Position numbers and translations under genes: made by a program
Assembly: GCF_010681825.2 (NCBI RefSeq)
Contig: NZ_CP066776.1
Coordinates: 1,364,001-1,428,000 of the forward strand
Reading direction: 5' to 3'
From: Sulfuriroseicoccus oceanibius
Lineage (GTDB): Bacteria; Verrucomicrobiota; Verrucomicrobiia; Verrucomicrobiales; SLCJ01
Length of the DNA: 64,000 nucleotides
The notes under the pieces: generated by a model
Seen by the model: the letters and a program-made list of their open reading frames with translations, nothing else
Database searches by the model: none
Told to the model about the DNA's origin: nothing
Shown: positions 40,816 through 49,278 of the stretch, piece by piece
How the letters are laid out: the number at the start of each line of letters is the position of its first letter
Position numbering within the stretch: the first letter of the stretch is position 1

Positions 40816-43800
40816 GTGTCGTCGCTTGCTGGCGGGTCTCCCTGGGTGACCTTTGGCTCGATGTCGATTGGCGGCTTGGCGCTGCGCGAGGATTTCTCCA
40901 TGTCGGTGATGGTCGGGTCATCGTCGTCGTCGCCGGAGGTCGGGACGAGGTTGATGTCGACTTTGACGGGCACTGCGCGCAGTCCTTCGATGAGGGCTTT
41001 GAGTTGGGCCAGGGTTTCGCGTTCCAGTGTTTGCGGGCTGGACTTGGCGGCGGCGGCCTGGGCGATCCCGAGCTGGATGGCGTTGAGTCCGTCGTTGAAC
41101 TCACTCATTTGAGCGACCACGCGGGCGACGGGGTCGTTTTCTCCGCCGGCTCCGAGGAGTTTGTTTTTGTTAAAGCCCTTTTTGATTTCGGCCCAGCGGG
41201 CGGCCTGGGTTTCCGTCAGCATGTTTTCCATCTCGCGGAACTTGAGCATGTTGGACTCGGCGCCGGTGGTGAGTGTTTGGCTTTCGTTTTCGTAGTGGTC
41301 GGTGATGAGTCCTACGACCTCCTCGTCGGTCATGAGCGGCAGCACTTTTTCGGCGATGCGGTTCATGTTTCGGTATGAGCCCTGGAGTTTGAAGGCGGGT
41401 TCCGTGCGGTAGGCGTCTTCCTGAGCCGCGCTGCGGATGTACTCGAGGTTTACGCGGAGGATGGAATCGCGAACGCGGGAGAGGTGTTGGACGACGCGTA
41501 CCATTTCGTCGATTTCGGCGGGCGTGTAATTGCCTTCGAAATCGATGCCTTCCTGGCTTCCGGTGTCGGCGATGCGCATGATGGCGTAAACGTCTTTCTG
41601 CGACCGGCTGGAGAGCTTGTTGAGGATTGGGTTCGAGGTCAGTGCGTTCTCGATGTAGGACGCTTTGAAGTCATTGGCGTGGCCGCCGATGATGTCGCCG
41701 AGGTTGTAGGTATCGGCGCGGTTGGCGAGCATGTCCGGGATTTGGAACTTGCCGCCGGTTTCGGTGTATGGATTGCCGGCCATGACGACGGCGACCTTCT
41801 TGCCGCGGAGGTCGTAGGTGCGCGCCTTGCCTTGGTAGACACCCTCGATTTTGCGTTGGGCGTCACAGAGTGAGATGAACTTCTGCAGGAACTCCGAGTG
41901 GGTGTGCTGGATGTCATCGAGGTAGATCATCACGTTGTCACCCATCTCTAGTGCCAAGTTGAGTTTGATGACCTCCTCACGGGCAGCGGCATTCGGAGCT
42001 TCGGCAGGGTCGAGCGAGACGACATTGTGGCCGAGCGCCGGGCCGTTGATCTTCATGAAGGTCAAGCCCAGGCGGTTGGCGACGTATTCCATCAGTGTGG
42101 TTTTGCCGTATCCCGGAGGCGAGATCAGCAGTAACAGCCCCATGCGATCGGTACGGGTGTCCTTGCCGGCGGTGCCGAGTTGTTTGGCGAGGTTGTCGCC
42201 GACAATTGGCAGGAAGACATTGTTGAGCAGTTTGTTGCGGACGAACGCGCTCATCACCTTTGGTTCGAACTCGGAGAGCCTCATCTCCTCGCGCTTTTCC
42301 TCCACCAGTCGTTGTTTGAGTTCCTGATAGGCTTGGAAGGTCGGGACGCCTACGCGCTCGAAGTTCTCCATCCGGTCGCGGAACGCATTGTAGTCCAGCT
42401 GATAGGCCCCTGCGTTCACGACGTCGTGGTCACCAATCAGTCCGTCGATTTGAACTCTGGTACGGACTTGGTGGATGTCGCGCAGGTCGAATCCGCCACG
42501 GGTCAAATGGGCTGCGGCCTCGGCGATCACTGCAGCGGGGATTTCGGCGTCGTCTTGTGAGCGGGCGAAACCGGCAAGCCAGTCCTTGAGCGTGGTGAAG
42601 CGGTCCAGAGGGAGCTCAATGTCCTGCAGGCTTTCGTCAAAGCTGGCCTCAGCGTGTTTGACGACCAGTTGGTGTTTGAACTTTTTGACCAACTCGGCGG
42701 CGTCGGGGGAGACGATGAAGTGCTCGTTGCGAGCGAGCTCCTCGAACAAGTAAAGCGCTGCGGAATCCGGGCGTGCGGTGTGGAATGCACGCGTGCCAGT
42801 CCACTCCGAGATCGCGGATTCAAGAGGTCCGACCAGGGTGTGGCGTTCACTGGAGTTGTCACCGAAGATCTCGCGGCGTTTTGCGTAGGCTTGGATTTGG
42901 CGGGCGAGTGTGGATTTCTCATCGCCGTGCCAGCTGAGCCAGAAAACCTGGGCGAGTGCACGGGTTTCCGGGCTGAAGCGAAGCAGCCCGATCTTGCCGT
43001 GGATAGGGATGATGGCCTCCAGCAATTTGTGGGCATCGAGATCATGCACGCCCTTGGTGTAGTTCTCCGCGTAGCGTGGCTGCATGAACTTTTGAACCGC
43101 AGGCAGCAAGCCGTTGGCGAGCAACTCCTCCAGCTCGTCCATGCGGTGGTTTTTGAGAAATTCCCACGCCAGAAACTCGGCGCGGTAGACTTCGTCGTTC
43201 TCTGAAACGACTTCCTGTTGCCAGACATCGCGGGTGGCGAGGAATGCCTCATCGCGGATCGGCTCGAAGAAGTCGGTGCCTGCCAGGTGGAAGCACATTT
43301 CCTCGTCCTGCGGGACAATGGTCAGCTGCAGCGGCTGGGTGTTGACGTTGAACTGATGCTTGCCAAAGCGCAGCACGTTGGTGCCATCGACGAAGAGCTC
43401 ATTGCGGTCCTTGAGCGCGCGCACCGCATCCTCGCGGATGGTCTTGAGGCGGGTCTGGATGTCGTCGGCTTTGACACTGTCGCCGAGCTCGGTGAGCTGG
43501 GTGATGATGTCGCGGACCTTTTCGATCATCAAGTCATCGGCGAAGTAGCCGTTGATCTCGTTGATCTCTTTGAAATTGGAGATCCGGTTGTCGATACCGG
43601 CGAGCACCCGTTGCGCGGACTTGACCAGTGTGTTGACGCGTTTGTTTCTGGTTTCGAGGAGCTGCTGTTTTCGTCCCTCGAACGCATTGTAGACTTCCTC
43701 GCGTTTGGCGGAGAGTTCCTCGACGTAGTCGTCGAACTCGGAGAAGCGTCCTTCGAGTTCTTCGATCTGGACCATGACCTTGGTCAGGTACTCTTCGGTC

Positions 43801-45926
43801 TTTTCGGGAGTGTCGCAGAGATCGAGGTAGTTGACGACGGCTTGCCCGAGAAGCTTGAGTTGAGCGCCGAACTGCGCCACCGCTTCGCCCTGGGCGAGCG
43901 ACTTGCGCTTGTTCTTCAGTTCGGCTTTGGCCCCATTGAGAACGCTGTAGATGTCCGAGATGCTCTCGATGATCGTGGTCGTCTGGGTGGAATCCTCGAT
44001 CTTGAGGTTCGATACGACGTCGATGAGCATTTCGAGTTCCTGCCCGGTGGCGCTGATCGCTTCGCCGAGCTCCTCGGCTTCGGTCACCTTGCCGAGTTGC
44101 TCCAAGACCTTGCGATGCTCGTCGACTTGGGCTCGGTAGGGATCGAGAGCTTCGGGTTGGAGCAGGAATGCGACGGTCTTTTCGGAAACCGAGTCGGCGG
44201 TCGTAGCGATGGATTCCTCCAAGCCATCCACGCGCTCCAGATCCATGTAGCGCATCTCGCGCAGGCCGATGACTTCTCCGCGAAGTGCGCGCAGGCCCGC
44301 GAGTTGGCGGACAAACCCGAGGATGTCATCCGGCGGTGAATTTTCCGCGGCCCGGACTTGTTTGCCCGTGCGCTCGGTGAGGTCTTCGATCCGTTCTGCC
44401 GCGCTGTTGCGCAGTCGTTGGACTTTGTCGAATTCGGAAATAGCCGATTCCGCGGCTTGTTTGATGCCGGCGATTGGTTTGGCCAGGGCACCCGCTTCTT
44501 CCTGTTCGATCCAGAAATAGCTGTCGAGCAAGTCGCCGGAGAGCTTTGCCAGATCGATGTAGAGTCCGGCGTAGTTGTCGTCCTTGTGCAGCAGGGTGAT
44601 CAGCTCACGGCATTCAGCCATGGCTCGGACGAGCTCGGCGTTGCCGATTTTGAAAAGATAGCTGTCCTGGGACTGCTGTTGGGAGATGACGGCGTCGTCC
44701 GAGAGGATCGGCGTTTGCCAGACCTGGATGACGTGGTGTTTTTGTGCTTCGAGCTCTGTTTTGAAATAGAGCAGCTCACCGTTATCGAAGATGGAGTAAC
44801 CATTGCAAACCACAGGCGGCTGCACATTGCGCTCAATCAGGTTGTAGTTGAGCAGGACGTAGTCGCCGGAGGTTCGGTTGTAGAAGGCGTATAAGGTGTC
44901 CTCGCCGTTTGCGGAGCTGATTTTGCGCTCGAAGCGCATGTGCTCCAGCCCGTGGTCGAAGGTTTTGAGCTCGCCGCTCAGGAGATAGTAGCCATTGGCG
45001 AAGATGATGCCGTGGTCGTCGGGGAGCAGTACACAGGATTCGCCGATGGCGTCGATGCGGTTCACCGATTGTGTCTTCTCGTTAAAAACGAGGTAGCGAA
45101 CCTTTTCTTCGCGGTAGGGGAGGATCTTGAGAAGGATCAGCGGCCCGACGATGGCGTACTCGATTTCCGCGTCGTCCAAGGTTTGATCGTGATCCTCGAC
45201 GGGTTCTTGATAGATACCCAGCCCATCGGTGGTGTTGTCTTCGACTTTGATCGTGAGGTCACCGCCGACGGTTTCGACGAAGACGCGGTCCTCGATGCTG
45301 AGGTGAGGGTGTTCGCCGGGGCGCTGCATGTCGCGCGTTGCGCGTTGCCAGGTGAACTCGTGTTGGTCGGGGAAAGTGTATTCGTGATCCGAGCGGTTGC
45401 CCTGATATTCCAGAGTACCGTCACTCTTGATCAGGAATTTGAAGGTCTTGATGTCGTCGATGCTCTTGCCGACTCGAAGCGCCAGATAGAGAACCGGCCC
45501 CTTTCGCATGAACTTGGCGAAAACGGTCTCACGGTAATATTTGTAGAGGTAGGCGAAGTCCTCGCGGAACGAGCGGCTGTCGATGACCTCATCCAAGCTG
45601 AGCTTGTGGAAGGTATGGTCGCTGGGCTCGTAGCGGTAGGCGTCGAAAACGTCTTCGGGGTCGGTCGTTTGTTTGAGGCCGAACTGAATGTTGTAGCCGA
45701 AGAAGAAGCGGTTGTTGCCGATCGAGATCATGTCCCGCGGCGTGCAGTTGTGCTCGGTGGTGATCCGCTCGGTGGAAACGAGCGCGCTCTCTACGGCGCC
45801 GAAGATGTCCTTGCGTTGTGTGTTGAGCGCATCGAGCCGCTGGCCCAGATCCTCGGACTGGGTGAGCAAGCGTGCGCGGATCACTTCGTAGGCGCCGCCT
45901 TCGAGTTGTTTGGAGTCTTCGGACAT
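40806..45926 (-). CDS. Giant AAA+ ATPase (DNA repair ATPase/DUF3686-like)
   Basis: 1706 residues. Residues 1-430 are a beta-rich repeat region (RDMISIGNNRFFFGYNIQFGLKQTT..., SGDYVLLNYNLIERNVQPP). About 490-850 is long coiled coil (EDLTERTGKQVRAAENS, KNKRKSLAQGEAVAQFG). A helical part (about 880-1240) leads to an AAA+ module. In it Walker A PPGYGK lies at 1270-1275, Walker B VMIYLDDIQ near 1331, and the sensor-like VAVVMAGNPYTETGGKF follows. The arrangement matches proteins annotated 'DNA repair ATPase', whose role is unproven. The flotillin and YqiJ-like genes lie upstream on the same strand, with a decayed R repeat between. An acidic C-terminus ends inside R3. Confidence 0.75.
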   Translation of the reverse strand: MSEDSKQLEGGAYEVIRARLLTQSEDLGQRLDALNTQRKDIFGAVESALVSTERITTEHNCTPRDMISIGNNRFFFGYNIQFGLKQTTDPEDVFDAYRYEPSDHTFHKLSLDEVIDSRSFREDFAYLYKYYRETVFAKFMRKGPVLYLALRVGKSIDDIKTFKFLIKSDGTLEYQGNRSDHEYTFPDQHEFTWQRATRDMQRPGEHPHLSIEDRVFVETVGGDLTIKVEDNTTDGLGIYQEPVEDHDQTLDDAEIEYAIVGPLILLKILPYREEKVRYLVFNEKTQSVNRIDAIGESCVLLPDDHGIIFANGYYLLSGELKTFDHGLEHMRFERKISSANGEDTLYAFYNRTSGDYVLLNYNLIERNVQPPVVCNGYSIFDNGELLYFKTELEAQKHHVIQVWQTPILSDDAVISQQQSQDSYLFKIGNAELVRAMAECRELITLLHKDDNYAGLYIDLAKLSGDLLDSYFWIEQEEAGALAKPIAGIKQAAESAISEFDKVQRLRNSAAERIEDLTERTGKQVRAAENSPPDDILGFVRQLAGLRALRGEVIGLREMRYMDLERVDGLEESIATTADSVSEKTVAFLLQPEALDPYRAQVDEHRKVLEQLGKVTEAEELGEAISATGQELEMLIDVVSNLKIEDSTQTTTIIESISDIYSVLNGAKAELKNKRKSLAQGEAVAQFGAQLKLLGQAVVNYLDLCDTPEKTEEYLTKVMVQIEELEGRFSEFDDYVEELSAKREEVYNAFEGRKQQLLETRNKRVNTLVKSAQRVLAGIDNRISNFKEINEINGYFADDLMIEKVRDIITQLTELGDSVKADDIQTRLKTIREDAVRALKDRNELFVDGTNVLRFGKHQFNVNTQPLQLTIVPQDEEMCFHLAGTDFFEPIRDEAFLATRDVWQQEVVSENDEVYRAEFLAWEFLKNHRMDELEELLANGLLPAVQKFMQPRYAENYTKGVHDLDAHKLLEAIIPIHGKIGLLRFSPETRALAQVFWLSWHGDEKSTLARQIQAYAKRREIFGDNSSERHTLVGPLESAISEWTGTRAFHTARPDSAALYLFEELARNEHFIVSPDAAELVKKFKHQLVVKHAEASFDESLQDIELPLDRFTTLKDWLAGFARSQDDAEIPAAVIAEAAAHLTRGGFDLRDIHQVRTRVQIDGLIGDHDVVNAGAYQLDYNAFRDRMENFERVGVPTFQAYQELKQRLVEEKREEMRLSEFEPKVMSAFVRNKLLNNVFLPIVGDNLAKQLGTAGKDTRTDRMGLLLLISPPGYGKTTLMEYVANRLGLTFMKINGPALGHNVVSLDPAEAPNAAAREEVIKLNLALEMGDNVMIYLDDIQHTHSEFLQKFISLCDAQRKIEGVYQGKARTYDLRGKKVAVVMAGNPYTETGGKFQIPDMLANRADTYNLGDIIGGHANDFKASYIENALTSNPILNKLSSRSQKDVYAIMRIADTGSQEGIDFEGNYTPAEIDEMVRVVQHLSRVRDSILRVNLEYIRSAAQEDAYRTEPAFKLQGSYRNMNRIAEKVLPLMTDEEVVGLITDHYENESQTLTTGAESNMLKFREMENMLTETQAARWAEIKKGFNKNKLLGAGGENDPVARVVAQMSEFNDGLNAIQLGIAQAAAAKSSPQTLERETLAQLKALIEGLRAVPVKVDINLVPTSGDDDDDPTITDMEKSSRSAKPPIDIEPKVTQGDPPASDDTKE

Positions 45927-45934
45927 GGAGAGTA

Positions 45935-46125
45935 ATGGGCGTATCGCAGGGGGGCGCGCTGGTGCTCAGCGGCCAGATCTGATGTGCCGTGCGGAATGGA
46001 CGGGCATCAGGTGGTTTCTGCGCATCGGCGGCATCGCATGCTCGGCCGATTGGTCTGGTCTGCTAGCCCGGGGTGAAGTCGCATCATGCGCTTTTCACCC
46101 CAGGCTGATTTCTGTCGCCATTAAG
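45935..46125. repeat. Decayed R element, copy R6
   Basis: Weak similarity to the R family (catcggcggcatcgcatgctcggccgattgg and gggtgaagtcgcatcatgcg parallel the core of R4). The termini are not convincing. It fills the gap between the flotillin stop codon and the ATPase start codon. Confidence 0.4.
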
Positions 46126-46198
46126 GCATGTGCAGCCTGTGAATCCAGTTCGGAAAAACAGGGCGGCCTATTCTCAAATGGGGAACAGGTCTCGGTTA

Positions 46199-48271
46199 TC
46201 AGTTCATCAGTGAGCTGACCTTTTGGTCGGCCAGGCCGAAGCGCTTGGCAGAACCAAGCAGGCCAATGATCTTGTCGCGGGTTTCCCCTTCGGCTTGTGG
46301 GATCATTTTGCCCAACACACCGGCGATGCTGAGGTTCTTGAGGTCCTCGCTTTCGATGCCGAAGTCGTCGATCCACTGGCTGAGCTGGCTCTTGAAGTAG
46401 TCAGGGTCGCCATTGAAGAACGTCTCTTTGATGTCCGAGATGGTGTAGGAGTTGTCGACGATGCGGTCGACCACCTTGCCCTGGGTAACAGCGTTGGTGA
46501 TACGGTCGAAGAACTGAGTCTCGCCACCGACGATATCGATCTTGGCTTGTTTGAGCGCTTCGCCCACGACGATGGCCTGTTGTTCGGCAATCTGGCGCTG
46601 GACGTCGATCTGAGCCAGGTCGATGGCCTTTTCCTTCTCCAGCTTGAGCTTGAACTCTTCGTGCTCCTGACCGGCTTCTTCGAAGAGCTTCATCGCTGCA
46701 GCCTTTTGCTCGATGCCCTTGGCTTCCGCTTCGAACTTCAGCGCATCGACTTCGGCTTGGGCGGCGCCTTCCTTCTGCAGGGCGTCGGCTCCTGCGAGCT
46801 TCACCTCGACGAGACCGAGGCCTTCGGCGGCAGTTTCCTTGGCGACGGCTTCGGCGAGCATCTTCTTGGCGTTGGCCTCTTTCTCGCTGGCGGTGAGTTC
46901 GGCCTCGGCGAGGATAATGCGTTCCTCCGACTGCAGTTCGCTGGCAGCCTTGCTGGCGGATGCTGCTTTTTCGACCATGTAGGCCTCTTCGTCGGCCTTG
47001 AGCTGGGCGGCCTGGCGGCGTGCTTCGGCTTCCTTGACCTGGGTGATGAGCTTTTCCTGAGCCTCGGCTTCGGCCAAAGTGACTTTGACCTGCTTCTCAC
47101 GGTCGGCACCGGCAAATGCTTCGGTGTCTTTGATCTTTTCCTGCTCGATGACCACGGTCTTTTCGAGGGCCACGCGGTCTTTGATGACTTCTTGAATGTT
47201 CTTCTTCTCGACCTCGACGGCTTTCTCCTTCTCGATCGCCTTCAGTTCGGTCACGCGCATGCGCTCGATCTCTTCGAGTTGGCGTTCGCGTTCGACGCGT
47301 TCCAGTTCCACTCCATCGGTACGTTCCTTGTTGCGCAGGGCGACGAGGATCTGGCGCTGTTTGTTTTCCTCGGCGATCTGGATTTCCTCTTCGGCGCGGA
47401 TGCGGGCGTTTTCGGCCTTCTGGCGTTCCTCTTCGCGGACGCGGGCGGTTTCGGCCTCTTCGCGGTACTGGACGATCTCGACTTCGCGCTTTTGTTTGGC
47501 TTCGGTTTCTGCCAGTTGACGCTCCAGTTCGAGGATGGCCTCGCGGGCTTCGACGTCTTGCTGGGTAATGACCTTTTCCTTATCCCTCTGGATGTTGTTG
47601 GCGAGCTTTGCCTGTGCGGCGGTGAGGTCGGTGATTTTCTTGATGCCTTCGGCGTCGAGAATGTTATTGGCGTCGAGTGCTTCGAGCGGGGTTTGCTCGA
47701 GGTAATCGATTGCGGCGTCGTCGAGGATAAAGCCGTTCAGGTCTTTGCCGATGACCTGAAGGATGTCGTCGCGGAAGGTATCGCGTTCTTCGTAGAGTTC
47801 GACGAAATCGAAGCGCTTACCGACGGTCTTCAGGGCTTCAGAGAACTTGGCGTCGAAGAGCGCACGGATTTCCTCTTCGGATGAGGCGCGGTCACAGCCG
47901 ATGGATTCGGCAACCCGCAGCACGTCTTCCATGACGTTGTTCACGCGGACGAAGAACACGACCTTGATATCGGCACGCATGTTGTCCTTACAGATCAGGC
48001 CGTTCTTGCCTGTTCGGTCGATCTCGATGCGTTTGACCGAGATGTCCATTGGGTCGGCTCGGTTGAGCAAAGGGATCACCAAGCCGCCATTGAAGATGAC
48101 CTTGGTTTTTGGGAAGCCGGTGACTACCAATGCGGTGCCCTTTTCCACCTTGCGGTAGAACGACGTGAAAATGTAGAGCAGGGCGAATACGGAGGCCGCC
48201 GAGATGGCGATGGTGACCAGGAGCGCCGCGGTGCCGGTCAATCCCAGGAGGGCGAGGGTGGACAGAGTCAT
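46199..48271 (-). CDS. Flotillin-family SPFH protein (YqiK-like)
   Basis: 690 residues from ATG 48271. An N-terminal membrane segment (about 8-38) is followed by an SPFH/Band-7 domain (about 40-225: YRKVEKGTALVVTGFPKTKVIFNGG, MDISVKRIEIDRTGKNGL). A very long charged coiled coil rich in Ala, Glu and Lys comes next (about 230-560), then a compact C-terminal part (VVDRIVDNSYTISDIKETFF...). Flotillins form membrane cages or lipid domains. A YqiJ/NfeD-like gene lies 14 bp upstream, the usual partner order. The giant AAA+ ATPase gene follows downstream on the same strand. Confidence 0.9.
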   Translation of the reverse strand: MTLSTLALLGLTGTAALLVTIAISAASVFALLYIFTSFYRKVEKGTALVVTGFPKTKVIFNGGLVIPLLNRADPMDISVKRIEIDRTGKNGLICKDNMRADIKVVFFVRVNNVMEDVLRVAESIGCDRASSEEEIRALFDAKFSEALKTVGKRFDFVELYEERDTFRDDILQVIGKDLNGFILDDAAIDYLEQTPLEALDANNILDAEGIKKITDLTAAQAKLANNIQRDKEKVITQQDVEAREAILELERQLAETEAKQKREVEIVQYREEAETARVREEERQKAENARIRAEEEIQIAEENKQRQILVALRNKERTDGVELERVERERQLEEIERMRVTELKAIEKEKAVEVEKKNIQEVIKDRVALEKTVVIEQEKIKDTEAFAGADREKQVKVTLAEAEAQEKLITQVKEAEARRQAAQLKADEEAYMVEKAASASKAASELQSEERIILAEAELTASEKEANAKKMLAEAVAKETAAEGLGLVEVKLAGADALQKEGAAQAEVDALKFEAEAKGIEQKAAAMKLFEEAGQEHEEFKLKLEKEKAIDLAQIDVQRQIAEQQAIVVGEALKQAKIDIVGGETQFFDRITNAVTQGKVVDRIVDNSYTISDIKETFFNGDPDYFKSQLSQWIDDFGIESEDLKNLSIAGVLGKMIPQAEGETRDKIIGLLGSAKRFGLADQKVSSLMN

Positions 48272-48285
48272 GGGTGTGTTTGTGT

Positions 48286-48918
48286 TTAGTTGGGTGGGTT
48301 CTGGATGGGGTGGACCGTGTACAGTCCGGATTGTTGGTCGTAGGAGACGACTTTGATCGTCTCGCCGCGTGGGATCTCGCCCTCGGGGCAAATGCAATTG
48401 ATGCTGGCCGGTGCGCCTTCCTTGCGGGCGACTTCGGCTTGTCCGTAGGCGGCATCGACCTTGCGGCTGATGACGACACCGGTTTGTCCCAGGATGGGTT
48501 CGACGATTTCCGATTCTCTGAGTTTGCGGAAAAATGGAGCCAGCGGCCAGGTGATGAGTTTGGCGGCTGGGATTGCGATCAGAGACGAGATCCCCAGAAT
48601 GATCCATCCTGTGCGGTTGTCTGCTTCGGGGTTGAAGAGATCGTTGCCAGTGATGGAGAAGAACCAAGTGCAAATGGCCAGGAACGTGGCGATGCCGGTC
48701 AATGGAACCGAACCGCCGTTGAGGAACTTAATGATCCCACTCAATGGACCCAGGCTGGCCAGGTTCGTGCCGCCGTCGGCATCCATGTCGATATCGACGT
48801 CCAGCGCATCCAAGCCCACCCCGAAGAACGAGACGATCCAGTAGAGCAGGATCATGCCCAGAAAGACCGAGATCGCCAGATTGTAGGGCTGTGAGAGATG
48901 GTGGAGGAACTCTTGCAT
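48286..48918 (-). CDS. YqiJ/NfeD-like membrane protein with OB-fold tail
   Basis: 210 residues. Membrane segments lie at about 14-36 (AISVFLGMILLYWIVSFFGVG), 75-92 and 105-130. A C-terminal OB-fold-like domain follows (EPILGQTGVVISRKVDAAYGQAEVARKEG, GETIKVVSYDQQSGLYTVHPI). Proteins of this class pair with flotillins and are thought to help place or stabilise them. The flotillin gene starts 14 bp downstream, so the two are co-translated. An acidic loop after the first helix (DALDVDIDMDADGG) is typical of YqiJ relatives. Confidence 0.85.
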   Translation of the reverse strand: MQEFLHHLSQPYNLAISVFLGMILLYWIVSFFGVGLDALDVDIDMDADGGTNLASLGPLSGIIKFLNGGSVPLTGIATFLAICTWFFSITGNDLFNPEADNRTGWIILGISSLIAIPAAKLITWPLAPFFRKLRESEIVEPILGQTGVVISRKVDAAYGQAEVARKEGAPASINCICPEGEIPRGETIKVVSYDQQSGLYTVHPIQNPPN

Positions 48919-49278
48919 GAACGTCGCGATTCGGGAACCAAAGCGTATAGGCTCCCATCTGTGTTAGGGCGACGTTTTCTTCACCGATATGCGTATTTTG
49001 TGCAAGGAAATTGAGGTGTTAGGCGGGAGTTGGAGGGGATTCGCGATGTTGTCCTGATGCGATCAAAAGAGGGAAGCGGGGCGGATGGTGCGGGCAAAGA
49101 ATGAACATCTAGGCAAGACCTAAAGAGGGAGGCTGGTTAAAAGGTGATTAGTTGGTGTTATATTGTTGTATTGTTTGGGCATTTTTATGTTATGCCCGGA
49201 TGTGTTCCGCTTTGTGTTCTCCGGGCGTGGGTGCGGGTGGGGCATTAGCGCTTCTTTGAGTTACTCTCCCGTCAGGAT
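48919..49278. other. Upstream region between divergent units
   Basis: 360 bp without a gene between yqiJ-like (-) and the CotH-like gene (+). A short hairpin (gggcat / atgccc, 49178-49198) lies about 80 bp before the CotH start. It should contain promoters for both directions, but none is clear enough to mark. No riboswitch structure was recognised. Confidence 0.5.

Noticed and set aside
43218-44339. Long + strand frame opposite the giant ATPase
   Set aside because: Asp/Val/Gly-rich shadow frame; the minus-strand ATPase is continuous with recognisable motifs.
46223-47884. 553-codon + strand frame opposite the flotillin gene
   Set aside because: Phe/Leu/Asp repeats that mirror the Glu/Lys-rich coiled coil on the other strand.
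48960-49160. c-di-GMP-type riboswitch upstream of the CotH-like gene
   Set aside because: A few bases resemble the motif (gcaaag), but the paired stems and tetraloop contacts are absent.
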